From the NCBI GenBank assembly GCA_026120185.1, contig JANUWF010001819.1, forward strand, positions 868,001 to 932,000: a stretch of DNA of 64,000 nt, given 5' to 3'. Below the pieces are notes generated by a model. It ran no database searches and was not told where the DNA came from. It saw only the letters and a list, made by a program, of their open reading frames with translations. Positions 10,322-22,264 of this stretch are shown one piece after another. The position numbers were made by a program, and so were the translations under genes. Within the stretch, counting starts at the first letter, position 1. The number at the start of each line of letters is the position of its first letter. This DNA comes from Voacanga thouarsii. Its lineage: Eukaryota > Streptophyta > Magnoliopsida > Gentianales > Apocynaceae.

Positions 10322-12348
10322 TGTTGGATTGTATGCCCTCTTAGACTAGGTTTCTGATGTAAAATCGAATATTTTAATAAAAGAATTTATTTTCAGAAAT
10401 TGTTTGTGAATTTACTTTTTGTTTGTGCACAATTTTCATTTGGAACAGACCCATTATGTTTAAATAAATAGTTCATGTGAATGGTGGTCTTTCACAGTAA
10501 GGTATGGATCACGGGTTATTTAACACATAAACATTTGTTCTTAACCTATTGAAGAGACTGGGAATCTCATCATGTTTAGGTTATTATGTTATGAATTACA
10601 AATGGGGAATGGCTTACCTTTAGCCAGTGAGTAGTCCACTCACTTCATGACATAAGCATATTTAGAATACGTAGAACAGGACCTGTAGTAGTGGTTTCTA
10701 AAAGTACTATATGATAGAAACCTAGACTACTACCGCTACAGCATGGACTAGTACTCTACGACTTGAGTATAAGTTGGTGGTCTGACGAAGCTGGAAGCAT
10801 ATGCTTTGATATGCTATAGTTGAGGTTCTATAGTAGAACCAATATACTTGTGTATTGGGTATATGTAACTAGTTAGTTAAGACAGACTTGTACAAGATAG
10901 TTTCTACATTATATCGCCCTTTGTGGTTGTCCCAATGGTCTAAAATGTCCAAGGCCCTGGGAAACATGACTTGGATGTTTGCTTTAGGGTAGCTCCCTTG
11001 GAAAGCGGAAACACTCCAGGAAATCGTGGATCATTGGACTAGAAGCCTAAGGATGGTAGATGTCATTTAGAGGGGTGTTAGTACACTTCTTCCTCTTTAA
11101 ATGTACGGCGATGTGTAGAAGGGTATTTTAGTCATTTCACTTGTAGGTCGGAGACTTTGCTAATGCAACATTGTCCTTGGGGTCAATATTTCCTTATGGT
11201 GATATTAGGAAATATTTAAAATGCAAAATACACCTATTTATATAGTAGGGGTATTTTGGTCATTTTAGCAGCCAAGGCGATGTGTCTTTTTGGTTCTCGG
11301 AATAGCCCGTAAGTCCTAACTAATTTTGGGTTGAGGAATTGGTCTCAGTTCAAGAGAATTTTATTTTATTTTATTTTATTCAGGATGTCTAATTTATTAT
11401 TAGACTGGAATAAAATAAATAAATAAAACAAAATAAGAGTTGAGAGAAATTAATTATCTAATTTAATTGGTTAATTAATTATTCAGGGCCTAGGTCCAGT
11501 ATGAATAATTAGGAAATTAACCTGGGCTTAAACTAGGGGAAATAATTAATGTTTAATTATTTATTGGGTTATTTATATAGGCCCAAGAAATAAATAATTA
11601 AAGATTAATTATTTTGGTTCATTTGAGCTCATTAATTATTTATTGGGTTATTTATATTAGCCCAGAAAATAAATAATTAATTTTTATTATTTTGGACCTT
11701 TTGGGTCCAAGAGAAATAATAAATATTTTTCCAGCCCAATAGCTTGGACCTTAGGGTTTTTTCCAGATACGGTTAAGAAGAATTTAGGGTTAAGCCAAAC
11801 TTATTCTCAGGATAACATCCGGGTGTTTGAAATATGATATCCCGAGGATATGTTTATCTGATAATAAGAGACCTAGTTTTAGCTAACCAATAAACAAGTC
11901 TCTGGAAAAAGAAAAGTCTGATCTCCTAACCAAAAATAAGCTCTAACGTCTAGCTCTCTCTCTCTCACGTTACCTCTCCTCTGTTGTTCTTCTTGTTTCT
12001 TTGCTAATCAATAGCAAGAGAACCAAGGAGATTCGAGACCGTTCCTCTTCACCGTTCTGTTCACCGATTAGAGGTTGGGCTGTGGTATATTCCGAGAGCT
12101 GAAAGGCTTGGCGTTCATGCAAACCAAGCGAAGTAGGAGGCTAGCGGGTTTTCAATCGGAAGCTTTTTTAAGTGGGTAAAGCGAAGTGATTCTTGTCGTT
12201 CAATCCACTCCTACTCAACCTAGTAGGCTTAAGGAGCGCAAATGTATGATCTTCACGCTTCCATGTGGCCTTTAATGCTTGCGTTTTTTTTTTCTCTCTG
12301 TTTTTTTTTCCAGTTCAAGCATGCTTCCTCTGTTTTCCCATCCCTTCA
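10322..12348 (+). repeat. Element C 5' LTR
   Basis: Begins TGTTGGATTGTATGCC and ends CCCTTCA. It holds ATTTT pentanucleotide runs (about 11360-11395), several near-palindromic TAATTATTTATTGGG blocks (11460-11690) and a CT-rich patch at 11951-11966. The CT patch may be near the transcription start. The tail 12270-12348 is T-rich. Confidence 0.95.
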
Positions 12349-12351
12349 ATG

Positions 12352-12363
12352 TAGTATCAGAGC
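12352..12363 (+). other. Primer-binding site of element C
   Basis: TAGTATCAGAGC differs at one base from the plant initiator-tRNA(Met) complement TGGTATCAGAGC used by most copia elements. It lies three bases after the LTR end. Confidence 0.85.
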
Positions 12364-13998
12364 CAATGGTTCTTTGATCAATACAGGGAGCATGGTAGTT
12401 AATAAAAATGGAGAAGATGATTATACCTGTGATCCTTCGCTGTTTTGGTATGGGATAGCATCACTGTTAGCTTTATCGTTGAAGCATAGGCATCTCTGTA
12501 ATAAATTTTGGCTTTGAGGTTTGATCATGTAAACCCAATTTTAATGAGTGTAGGCGGTTTTGTTTTTGTTTTGGATGAGTTTTTCTAAGTAAAAATATCC
12601 AAAGAAGCCAAATATATGAGCAAAATATGAAGCAGAATGGTCTCTGCAACTTTCGGGCGGAAGAAGAGAAAAAATGAAGAAGAAATACTATTCCTAAGCC
12701 GTGCAGTGGAGCTGAGCTGCTGCGTTTCTATAAGAGGAGCCGATCGCAGGTGAGCCGCGTAAGCCGAGCCAATTCCATGAATTGAAGCCGATTGCAATTG
12801 CTATTGGAGAGTGGGTCAGTGGGGCACCGGACATGCGAAATGGGTGGAAGCGCGAGTCAACGCACGGGTCGGCAACAGAGGGCAAGCGGGTCACAGGTTG
12901 CGGGCAGATCCACGGGCTGTAGCGAAGGCGATCCGGTGCGGCGCGGTGCACCACAGGCCATGCGGGCGCAAATCCGGTGCGGCCGGTGCAGTGGACCGCC
13001 AACTATTTTTTTTTTGCAATTTTTTATTTTTTTATTTTTCGTTTTAATTCTATTATTTGGGCACTTAGTTTTAAAAAATAGAAAAGCATAAAAACGTTTA
13101 CTGTTTTCGAGCATGCTATTTTTTGGGCGTACCTATGTGTGCCTTTTTCTCAAAGACCAAAGTCTTTGGGAACATTTTGTGACAAGAAAAATATTTTTCT
13201 TCAAAAATTAAATGGTTATTTTAATTTGTACAAAAAATAATCCTTGTATATTTTCTCAAAGTATTTAATCCTTGACAAAGAAAATATATTGGATTTAGAT
13301 ATTTTTGTAAGTTAAAATGGAAAGCCATTTTGTTTTGTTTTGGACTAGAAAAAATTTATTTTGTCAAATAAACTTGAGACAAAGTCTCTAGAAAGTTTTA
13401 ATTGGAAAATTTTTGAAACCATTAAGTTTTAACTTAAATAAAATTAGTCCATGGAGAAATCTCTCAAAGGATATAAGCCTTAACATAGAGATTTTAATGG
13501 ATTTAGATATTTTATTTTTGAGTTAAGAAAAACTTAATGGAAATTTCAAAAGGATATTTTTTCAGAAAACCTTTATTTTAAAAGACTAAGTGGGAGAGGA
13601 GTTCCAACGGCCCCACGACTTCCATCACAGTCCTCATTAGAGATCGTGGGTCCCCTCGCGTCACCTTGTGAGTGAACCAGTATAGGATGGGGATACCACA
13701 AGGATTTAAATTTAATGGAAAGATGTAATTAATAACCCGGGGCATGTACTATGATCGGCCAGCCCACGTTGGAGGTCATAGTGTGAGGTATGTCCATAGG
13801 AAATGAGAGGAAACGGCCATCTCACGATGGAGTTATCATCTAGATCATTACCTAGAAGGAAAATTAATTTGTGGTGGTTAATACACTTAGCTTAGGAAAC
13901 TGTTAATCTTCCCAAGAAGTTATGTCAATTTTCCTAAGAGCCAAATTATTTTTAGTGCACAAATTTTATTTTGTTTTCACAAACTAAATTTTGTTATC
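12364..13998 (+). other. Element C untranslated leader with a GC-rich block
   Basis: About 1.6 kb separates the primer-binding site from recognisable gag. Positions 12700-13005 are strikingly GC-rich against the AT-rich surroundings and are followed by T-tracts (13006-13045). Positions 13590-13860 contain direct and inverted words around CACGACTTCC and CCCACGTTGGAGG. No protein domain is recognised. The N-terminal part of gag that element A retains is missing here, so the 3' end of the leader probably includes a deletion. Confidence 0.6.
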
Positions 13999-14640
13999 GG
14001 GGAAGGTTCCACCGCCAAAGAGCGAGAGGCTGAGAAGGCATGGAAGAAGGCTGATGAAATGGCACGCTGCTATATATTAGCCTCCATGTCTAATGTGCTC
14101 CAATCAAAACACGAGCACATGGCTTCTGCATATGACATCAGTCGATCATTGGCTACTATGTTCACGGACAAGAGCCGGCCCGCAAGGCAGGAGGCTCTTC
14201 GAACTATTGTAAACATTAAGATGGCTGAGGGAGCATCAGTCCGAGAGTATATGCTCAAGATGATTGCTGTTTTCGAGGAGGCAGAAATCTTAGGGGCTGT
14301 CATTGATCCTGAGAACTAAGTGGACATGGTTCTCGAATCTCTACCGGGCTCCTTCACTCAATTCAAGTTGAATTATAATATGAAAAAACTGAACATGAGT
14401 TTGACTGAATTGATGAAGGAGCTCCAGATGGCAGAGAAGGTCATGAAGCCGCAGTCAAAGGCCATGATTGTTAAGGCTTCTTCCTCAATAACTAGGCCTA
14501 AACTCAGAAAGTTCAAGAGGAAGAAGGGGAATGCAGCAGCCCAGCCCAAGACCCAGCCGAAGGACAAACCAAAGGACAAGTGCTTCAAATGTGGGAAGAA
14601 GGGACACTAGAAAAATGAGTGTCCAGATCTTTAAATCAAG
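13999..14640 (+). pseudogene. Element C gag
   Basis: The frame is open from about 13999, and the segment AWKKADEMARCYILASMSNV opens the UBN2-type copia gag. VREYMLKMIAVFEEAEILGA, LESLPGSFTQFKLNYN and LTELMKELQ follow. A TAA at 14317 breaks it after about 100 residues. The zinc knuckle CFKCGKKGH-(stop)-KNEC ends it, with a TAG where the family usually has Trp or Arg. The first ~60 residues (the FIDWKRNL region seen in element A) are absent. Gag forms the particle that packages element RNA; this copy cannot. Confidence 0.88.
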
Positions 14641-15212
14641 AAAAACCCCACAGGTAATGTTTTTTATCTAGAGTCCATATCAATGGTAGGATCAACTTCC
14701 ACTTGGATTGTTGATTCAGGAGCCACTGATCATATCTGTAACTCCTTGCAGGGGTTTAGAAAGATAAGAAGACTCAAGAAGGGCGAACATGGGCTTCGAG
14801 TGGAGCACAAGTCTGGGCCCTTGCAGTGGGAGAGCTGGATCTTATTTTTTATTGTAATAAGATAGTGGTTTTAAAATATATTTTATATGTACCTAGTTTT
14901 TGTCAGAATTTAATTTCAGTTGCAAAACTTATTAATCAAGGATATTCTATATCTTTCCATTCTGGTATTTCTATCAATAGAGATGGAGAAATTTTATGTA
15001 CTGGGCACATGTATGGAAATTTATTCTTTTTAAACCCAATTGACAACCAATCAAATAATGCTCAGTCTGAATCTTTAACTAAGAAGAGAAAGACCAATAT
15101 CAATGATTTATACCTTTGGTATCTAAGGTTGGGTCATATTAACTCAACCAGGATTCAGAGGCTAATCCATGATGGGCCTTTGGGCTCATTGAGATTGAAA
15201 AGTTGGCATTAA
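14641..15212 (+). pseudogene. Element C protease and pre-integrase region
   Basis: TWIVDSGATDHICNSLQGF holds the aspartic protease active site DSGA at about 14710. The frame shifts near 14830. It then continues with YVPSFCQNLISVAKL and the GAG-pre-integrase HxnH..C-type segment LWYLRLGHINSTRIQRL, with the CESC/KMTKRSF part just after 15212. The protease once cut the Gag-Pol polyprotein. Confidence 0.85.
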
Positions 15213-16075
15213 TGTGAATCCTGCCTGATGGGAAAGATGACTAAAAGGTCATTTACACCAAAGGCGGATAGAGCCAAGGAGGTGTTGAGTCTTGTTCACA
15301 TTGATGTGTGTGGTCCGTTGTCTACACCAGCTAGAGGAGGTTTTGAGTACTTCATCACTTTCACGGATGATTGTACGAGGTATGGTTACATTTACCCGAC
15401 GAGACGCAAGTCTGACTCTTTTGACAAGTTCAAGGAGTTTAAGGCTAAAATGGAGCGTCGGACAAGTAAATTAATCAAAACCTTAAATCGGATCGTGGTG
15501 GAGAGTACTTTCTAGGTGAATTCAAGGACTACATGGTACATTATGGGATAATATCCAAACTCTCTGCGCCGGGAACACCCCAGCAGAACGGAGTAGCTGA
15601 GAGAAGGAACAGGGCATTGATGGAAATGGTCCGAAGCATGATGTCTCATGCTACTCTTCCAGTGTCCTTTTGGGGATATGCCCTGGAGACAGCGGCATAT
15701 ATTCTGAACTTGGTGCCTTCCAAATTAGTACCTAGGACTCCCTATGAGATGTGAACTGGGCGTAAGCCAAGTCTGAATCATCTCAAGATTTGGGGTTGTC
15801 TAGCTTATGTACTGGTCAAGGGAGATAAGTTAGAATCAAGATCAGAATTATGCTATTTTGTTGGCTATCCAAAAGGGATAAAAGGAGGTTACTTTTATCA
15901 TCCTAAGGAGCAGAAGGTGCTAGTCAGTACCAATGCTAGATACTTGGAAGATGTTCAAAGTACTTCCACTAAAGGTTCTATAAGATTGGAACTTGAGGAG
16001 AAGTTATCTACAGAATCAACTTCTTCTGACCCGATTGTAGAACAAGAAGAGGTACAGTCCCAAAAGCCTGTGTAA
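15213..16075 (+). pseudogene. Element C integrase
   Basis: KMTKRSF is followed by the core: VHIDVCGPLSTPARGG (first catalytic Asp), FITFTDDCTRYGYIY, and in a second frame APGTPQQNGVAERRN with the third acidic residue. VSFWGYALETAAYILN and the C-terminal KLWGC-like region (15780-15960) follow. Breaks lie at 15212, 15513 and 15752. The catalytic DDE residues are still readable although the frame is not continuous. Confidence 0.88.
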
Positions 16076-16993
16076 GTGGAGTCTCGTCGTAATGAGAGAG
16101 TGTCTAGGGTTCCGGATAGATGGACTGGAGAAGCCTTTGAGTTGGTCTCTGACCATCAGGAACAAGACCCCACTAGATACGAGGAGGCTATTACTGATGC
16201 TGATGCAAATCTTTGGCATGAAGCAATGAAAGTCGAGATTGAGTCTATGTACCTCAATCAGGTTTGGGATCTTGTAGCTTCACCTGAAGGGATAAAACCT
16301 ATTGGGTGCAAGTGGGTGTACAAGAGAAAGAGGGGAGCGGATGGGAAGGTGGAAACCTTCAAAGCTAGGCTTGTGGCGAAATGGTATCCTCAGAAAAAAT
16401 GTATCGACTATGAGGAACCTTTTCCTCGGTAGCCATGCTTAAATCCATTCGCATCCTCCTTGCCATCGCATGTCACTATGACTACGAGATATGGCAAATA
16501 GATGTCAAGACGGCATTCTTAAATGGCTATCTTAGCGAAGATATCTATATGTCCCAACCAGAAGGTTTCATTGCTGAAGGCCAGGAACATATTATTTACA
16601 AGCTTAAGAAGTCCATTTATGGACTTAAGCAGGCATCGAGAGCATAGAACATTCGTTTTGATGAGACGGTAAAGTCTTATGGTTTTATTCAAAACGAAGA
16701 TGAACCATGCGTGTACAGGAAACTTGAAGGCATTAATGTAGTTTTTCTTATTCTGTATGTGGATGACATTCTACTAATTAGAAATGATGTATGGACATTG
16801 TCATCTACAAAGGTTTGACTGTCTAGTTAATTCAGTATGAAGGACTTGGGAGAAGCCAGCTACATTCTCGGGATTAGGCTTCTTAGAAATAGGAAGCAGA
16901 GAATGTTAGGGTTATCCCAAACAACATACATTGACAAGATACTGGCCAAGTACAGTATGGACTCATGCAAGGGAGCTCTAATCCCTTGCAGAC
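16076..16993 (+). pseudogene. Element C reverse transcriptase
   Basis: The copia RT starts after a Pro/Glu linker with ADANLWHEAMKVEIESMYLN. It continues through GCKWVYKRKRG, FKARLVAK, QIDVKTAFLNG, KKSIYGLKQASRA and the catalytic YVDD at about 16759. It ends with KDLGEASYILGIRLLRNR. Stops at 16430, 16645 and 16817 break it. Confidence 0.9.
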
Positions 16994-17760
16994 ATGGGTT
17001 GTCATTTTCTTCGAAGGACTGTCCTAAGTCTCAACAAGAAAAGACAGTCCTTCGAAATAAAGGACAGAATGAGTAGGATTCCTTACGCTTCGGCTGTAGG
17101 AAGTCTCATGTACGCCATGCTATGTACTAGGTCAGATATCTGTTTTGCCGTGGGCTTAGTTAGCAGATATCAGTCAAACCCAGGGGAGGTTCATTGGCAA
17201 GCTGTAAAGTATATTCTCAAGTACCTCAAGGGAATAAGAGATTATATGCTGGTCTACAGGGCTGGTGATTTGATTCTTACAGGATACACAGACTCAGACT
17301 TCCAGGCGGATAAGGATGAGAGAAAATCTACTAGTGGATATGTCTTCACCTTGTATGGAAGAGCAATTTCATGGAGAAGTATTAAGCAGTCTTATATTGC
17401 TGACTCAACTATGGAAGCTGAGTATGTGGCAGCTTCGGAGGCGTCCAAGGAAGCAGTTTGGCTCCGGAAGTTCCTTTCAGAACTTGGAGTCATACCATAT
17501 ATGGACAGGTCGATTATGATGTATTGCGACAACACTGGAGCATTATCGCAATCTAAGGAGCCTCGGAACCACAAGTAGGGGAAACACATCGAGAGGAAGT
17601 ACCACCTGATTCGGGATTTCATCCAGAGATGGGAAGTCGTGGTGGAACATATTGCCTCAGAAAACAATCTAGCAGATCCATTCACCAAGCCTTTGGCTGA
17701 GAGAGTCTTCAAGAGACACTTAAACGCCATAGGGGTGGGCACCTATGGACTTACCTAATC
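16994..17760 (+). pseudogene. Element C RT connection and RNase H
   Basis: RIPYASAVGSLMYAMLCTRS leads into GYTDSDFQADKDERKSTSGY, STMEAEYVAASEA, YCDNTGALSQSKEPRNHK and a final ADPFTKPLAERVF segment. A stop at 17576 lies where the family has KxK. A short inverted insertion at 17043-17060 has put the start of this segment into a different frame from the RT. Confidence 0.9.
17010..17056. repeat. 14-bp perfect inverted repeat inside element C pol
   Basis: TTCGAAGGACTGTC (17010-17023) and its exact reverse complement (17043-17056) are separated by 19 bp. The downstream arm lies where related copia proteins have no such insertion. It coincides with the frame change between RT and RNase H. Confidence 0.85.
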
Positions 17761-17769
17761 TTAGAGTGC

Positions 17770-17780
17770 AAGTGGGAGAT
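17770..17780 (+). other. Polypurine tract of element C
   Basis: AAGTGGGAGAT directly abuts the TGTTGG of the 3' LTR. Element A has the same tract in inverse orientation next to its 3' LTR. Confidence 0.85.
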
Positions 17781-19806
17781 TGTTGGATTGTATGCCCTCT
17801 TAGACTAGGTTTCTGATGTAAAATCGAATATTTTAATAAAATAATTTATTTTCAGAAATTGTTTGTGAATTTACTTTTTGTTTGTGCACAGTTTTCGTTT
17901 GGAACAGACCCATTATGTTTAAATAAGTGGTCTATGTGAATGGTGGTCTTTCACAGTAAGATATAGATCACGGGTTATTTAACATATAAACATTTATTCT
18001 TAACCTATTGATGAGACTGGGAATCTCATCATGTTTAGGTTATTATGTTATGAATTCCAAATGGAGAATGGCTTACCTTTAGCCAGTGAGTAGTCCACTC
18101 ACTTCATGACATAAGCGTATTTCGAATACGTAGGACAGGACCTGTAGTAGTGATTTCTAAAAGTACTATATGATAGAAACCTAGACTACTACCGCTACAG
18201 CATGGACTAGTACTCTACGACTTGAGTATAAGTTGGTGGTCTGACAAAGCTGGAAGCATATGCTTTGATATGCTATAGTTGAGGTTCTATAGTAGAACCA
18301 ATATACTTGTGTATTAGGTATATGTAACTAGTTAGTTAACACAGACTTGTACAAGATAGTTTCTGCACTATATCGCCCCTTGTGGTTGTCCGAATGTCTA
18401 AAATGACCAGGGCCCTAGGAAACATGACTTGGATATTTACTTTAGAGTAGCTCCCTTGGAAAGCGAAAACACTCCAGGAAATCGTGGATCATTGGACTAG
18501 AAGCCTAAGGATGGTAGATGTCATTTAGAGGGGTGTTAGTACACTTCTTCCTCTCTAAATGTACGGCGATGTGTAGAAGGGTATTTTAGTCATTTCACCT
18601 GTAGGTCGGAGACTTTGCTAATGCAACATTGTCCTTGGGGTCAATATTTCCTTATGGTGATATTAGGAAATATTTAAAATGCAAAATACACCTATTTATA
18701 TAGTAGGGGTATTTTGGTCATTTTAGCAGCCAAGGCGATGTGTCTTTTTAGTTCTCGGAATAGCCCGTAAGTCCTAACTAATTTTGGGTTGAGGAATTGG
18801 TCTCAGTTTAAGAGGATTTTATTTTATTTGATTTTATTCAGGATGTCTAATTTATTATTAGACTGGAATAAAATAAATAAAATAAAATAAAATAGGAGTT
18901 GAGAGAAATTAATTATCTAAATTAATTGGTTAATTAATTATTCAGGCCTAGGTCCAGTATGAATAATTAGGAAATTAACCTGGGCTTAAATTAGGAAAAA
19001 TAATTAATGTTTAATTATTTATTGGGTTATTTATATAGGACCAAGAAATAAATAATTAAAGATTAATTATTTTGGTTCATTTGGGCTCATTAATTATTTA
19101 TTGAGTTATTTATATTAGCCCAGGAAATAAATAATTAATGTTTATTATTTTGGGCCTTTTTTGGTCCAAGAGAAATAATAAATATTTTTCCGACCCAATA
19201 GCTTGGACCTTAGGGTTTTTTCCAGATACGGTTAAAAAGAGTCTAGGGTTAAGCCAAACTTATTCTCAAGATAACATACGGGTGTTTGAAATATGATATC
19301 TTGGGGATTTGTTTATCTATAATAAGAGACCTAATTTTAGCTAACCAATAAACAAGTCTTTGGAAAAAGAAAACCCTGATCTCTTAACCAAAAATAAGCT
19401 CTCACGTCTAGCTCTCTCTCTCTCTCACGTTACCTCTCCTTTGTTGTTTTTCTTGTTTCTTTGCTAATCAATAGCAAGAGAACCAAGGAGATTCGAGACC
19501 GTTCCTCTTCACCGTTGTATTCACCGACTAGAGGTTGGGCTGTGGTATATTCCGAGAGCTAAAAGGCTTGGCGTTCATGCAAACCAAGCGAAGTAGGAGG
19601 CTAGCGGATTTTCAATCGGAAGCTTTTTTAAGTGGGCAAAGCGAAGCGATTCTTATCATTCAATCCACTCCTACTCAACCTAGTAGGCTTAAGGAGCACA
19701 AAGGTATGATCTTCACTCTTCCGTGTGGCCTCTAAGGCTTGTGTTTTTTTTCTCTCTGTTTTTTTTTTCCAGTTCAAGCATGCTTCCTCTGTTTTCCCAT
19801 CCCTCA
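17781..19806 (+). repeat. Element C 3' LTR
   Basis: Starts TGTTGG and ends CCCTCA. It is followed by the AGAGT duplication. It is collinear with the 5' LTR over its whole length, with scattered substitutions and small indels. Confidence 0.95.
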
Positions 19807-19811
19807 AGAGT

Positions 19812-20600
19812 AAGCTTCCAATCATCCCTTTACACTTATGTTTATCTACCTTCTTATCCTTTTCATCTTGGTCAAGTTTTATAGAAGTACTCATAGGTGT
19901 GCAAATTTCTTTGGCTTCATTCATACCGAACCCTTTTAAGCAACTCTTTGGCCTACTTAGCTTGATTTATGAAGATTCCATCATTGGTTTGCTTAATTTG
20001 CAGTATGAGGAAAAAGTTTAGTTCTCCCATTATGCTTATTTCGAATTCTTGCTACATTGTCTTAGCAAATATCTTGCACAATGAATCATTAGTAGCACAA
20101 AAAATGATATCATCAACATAAATTTGAACAATTAGTAGACCACCAGAATTATCAAATTTGATAACCAAAGTAGTAGCAATCAAGCCTCTTGAAAAACCTT
20201 TTGAAATCAAGAAACCACTAAGCCTCTCATACCAAACTCGTGGAGTTTGCTTTAATCCATAAAGAACTTTAGAAAGTTTAAAAACGTGATTTAGAAAGTG
20301 CTCATGAATAAAGCTAGGAGGTTGTTCAACATATACTTTCTTCTCAATAAAATCATTTAGAAATGCACTCTTAATATCCATTTGATAGAGCATGAAATTT
20401 TTTAAGGATGCAAAAGTAAGAAGCATTCTTATAGACTCTAGTCTAACAACGGGAGCAAATGTTTCGTCATAATCAATGCCCTCCTCTTTATTAAATCCTT
20501 GAGCGATCAATCTAGCTTTATCTCTAATCACAGCTCCATTTTCATCAAATTTATTTCTAAATACCCACTTGGTACCAATAACTAGACGATCAAGTGCTCT
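19812..20600 (-). pseudogene. Element B reverse transcriptase
   Basis: Reading leftward: KARLIAQGFNKEEGIDYDET, QMDIKSAFLND, VYVEQPPSF, KVLYGLKQTPRVWYERLS and the YVDD catalytic motif at about 20110. Then a connection region follows with ICTPMSTSIKLDQDE and a GMIGSLL segment that runs into element C at 19812. Stops or shifts occur near 20050 and 19925. The continuation is at 10316. Confidence 0.9.
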
Positions 20601-21173
20601 AGGGACAAGTTTTCAAACTGGATTTCTTTCAAATTAGTTTAATTCTTCTTGCATAGCAATAATTCAAAATTCATCATGTAGTGCTATATCAATACAGTTA
20701 GGTTCTATATTTGAGAGAAGAGCAAAGTTATCTATGAAACATCGTCTAGTTTTTACTCCATAGTTTGGATCACCAATGATTTGTTCTTTGGGATAACCTG
20801 TTTTGTATTTCCAATCATTTGGCAATTGTTGATTCGTAGAATCTTCAGTTTGTTCCTTTCCTTGTTCAGTTTGTTGCTTTTCAGTTTCTGCTTCTTTTAC
20901 ATGAGTATCTAGCGGTGGAGCTTTGAGTTGGTCTATTCTTACTTTCTTTGAACTTCTTACATCATCATCATCTTTCTTTGAAGCATAAATATTAGATTCA
21001 TCAAACACAACATGCATGGATTCTTCCACACAAAGAGTTCTTTTATTGTATACTCTATATGCTTTTTTGTTGGAAGAGTATCTAAGAAATATGGCCTCAT
21101 CAAACTTGCTATCAAAATTTCCAATATTATCTTGGGTATTCAGGACAAAACATTTACAACCAAACATTTTAAA
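20601..21173 (-). pseudogene. Element B integrase C-terminus and linker
   Basis: MFGCKCFVLNTQDNIGNFD and YRVYNKRTLCVEESMHVVFD match the end of the copia integrase. A Glu/Gln/Lys-rich linker and DEFQIAMQEE-like residues before RT follow. Relatively open, with breaks at 20615 and 20663. Confidence 0.8.
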
Positions 21174-21736
21174 ATAAGAAATTGATGAAGTTTTGTTAAA
21201 GATAAGTTCAAAATGTGTTTTTTCTCAAAAACGGTCTCAGCATAACTCGGTTTACTATATAGCAAGTTGTATTAATAGTTTCAGCCCAAAAGTATTTTGG
21301 AATGACATTTTCACAAAGCATTGATCTAGCCATTTCTTACAAAGTGCGATTTTTTCTCTTAACAACACCATTTTGTTGAGGTGTTTTGGCTCCTGAAAAA
21401 TTGTGAAAGACTCCATTTTCATCACAGAAGTGTGTAAATTCATTATTGCAAAATTCTTTACTATTATCACTTCTAATATAAATTAGTTTGCATCCAATAG
21501 AGTTTTAGACGTGTTTGATCAGTTTCGAAAATTCAGAAAAGACTTCATCCTTTTGTCCAAGAAATAAAGTCCAAGTAAATCTAGAGAAATCATCAACTAG
21601 CAAAATATGCATACTTTTTACCTCCAAGACTAATAGTTCTCATTGGACCAAACAAATCCATATGAATTAATTCGAGAGGTTTTGAGGTTGAAATCATTCT
21701 CGTGGATTTAAAGGAGGTTTTGATTTGTTTTCCAAA
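21174..21736 (-). pseudogene. Element B integrase core
   Basis: The minus strand shows PLELIHMDLFGPMRT with the first catalytic Asp. A degraded middle follows, then a segment equivalent to the AERKNRT region near 21340-21375, whose spacing is disturbed by stops. It sits between protease and the integrase C-terminus, as expected. Integration function is lost. Confidence 0.8.
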
Positions 21737-22264
21737 TTAGCATGCATAATAAAATTTGCTTTTATCAAACTTCATTTTGGACAGTCCCCTAACAAGCTCT
21801 TTTGAGGACAGTCTATTTAGTAAATCAAAAGATATATGATCTAATCTTCTATGCCAAAGATAACCATCATTGGCATGTACAGATAGGCATCTAATACCAT
21901 GAACTATAAGGTCATTTAGATAGAATCCATACACATTTCCAACACATTTGGCAACAAAGATTGCTTCAAGATTTGAGCTGTCTATTATAGAACAAGAATC
22001 CTTTTCAAAAATGGCTTTGCAGCCATTATCACATAGTTGGCTAATGCTAAGTAAGTTATATTTCAAATCATCAATTAGTAATACTTGTTTTATAATGGTT
22101 GAGGAACCTTTACCAATGTTACGAATGCCAAGAATCTTTCCTTTCTTCTTATCTCCAAAAGTAATGAATCCTTCATTTGTGGTTTGTATATCATCTAACA
22201 AGGCTGCGTCTCCTATCATGTGTCTTGAACAACCGCTGTCTAAGAACCACTTGGTGAAGCTCAA
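21737..22264 (-). pseudogene. Element B protease and pre-integrase
   Basis: KWFLDSGCSRHMIGD carries the DSG active site in the form typical of Sireviruses. It continues with VLLIDDLKYNLLSISQLCD and a pre-integrase segment, LWHRRLDHISFDLLNRLSS. It stays open for 175 residues, one of the better preserved pieces of the element. Confidence 0.88.

Larger units (their letters stand above)
10317..19811 (+). mobile_element. Element C: Ty1/copia retrotransposon, youngest of the nest
   Basis: LTRs of 2027 bp (10322-12348) and 2026 bp (17781-19806) bound the element. The TSD is a perfect AGAGT at 10317-10321 and 19807-19811. A near-perfect primer-binding site follows the 5' LTR and a polypurine tract precedes the 3' LTR. 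Internal order is leader, gag, protease, integrase, RT and RNase H, all plus strand. LTRs differ at a few percent of positions in the stretches I compared by eye. The gag and pol frames contain numerous stops, so the copy is dead although structurally complete. Confidence 0.96.

Noticed and set aside
12242..12517. 91-codon frame starting in the 5' LTR of element C
   Set aside because: It crosses the LTR end and the primer-binding site. A signal-like hydrophobic stretch comes from T-runs.
12694..13114. Four overlapping frames of 78-102 codons in a GC-rich block
   Set aside because: All strands are open because GC-rich DNA has few stops. No similarity to any family was recognised.
16984..17060. 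Hairpin as a possible terminator or ncRNA
   Set aside because: It lies inside a pol pseudogene and is better explained as a templated insertion.
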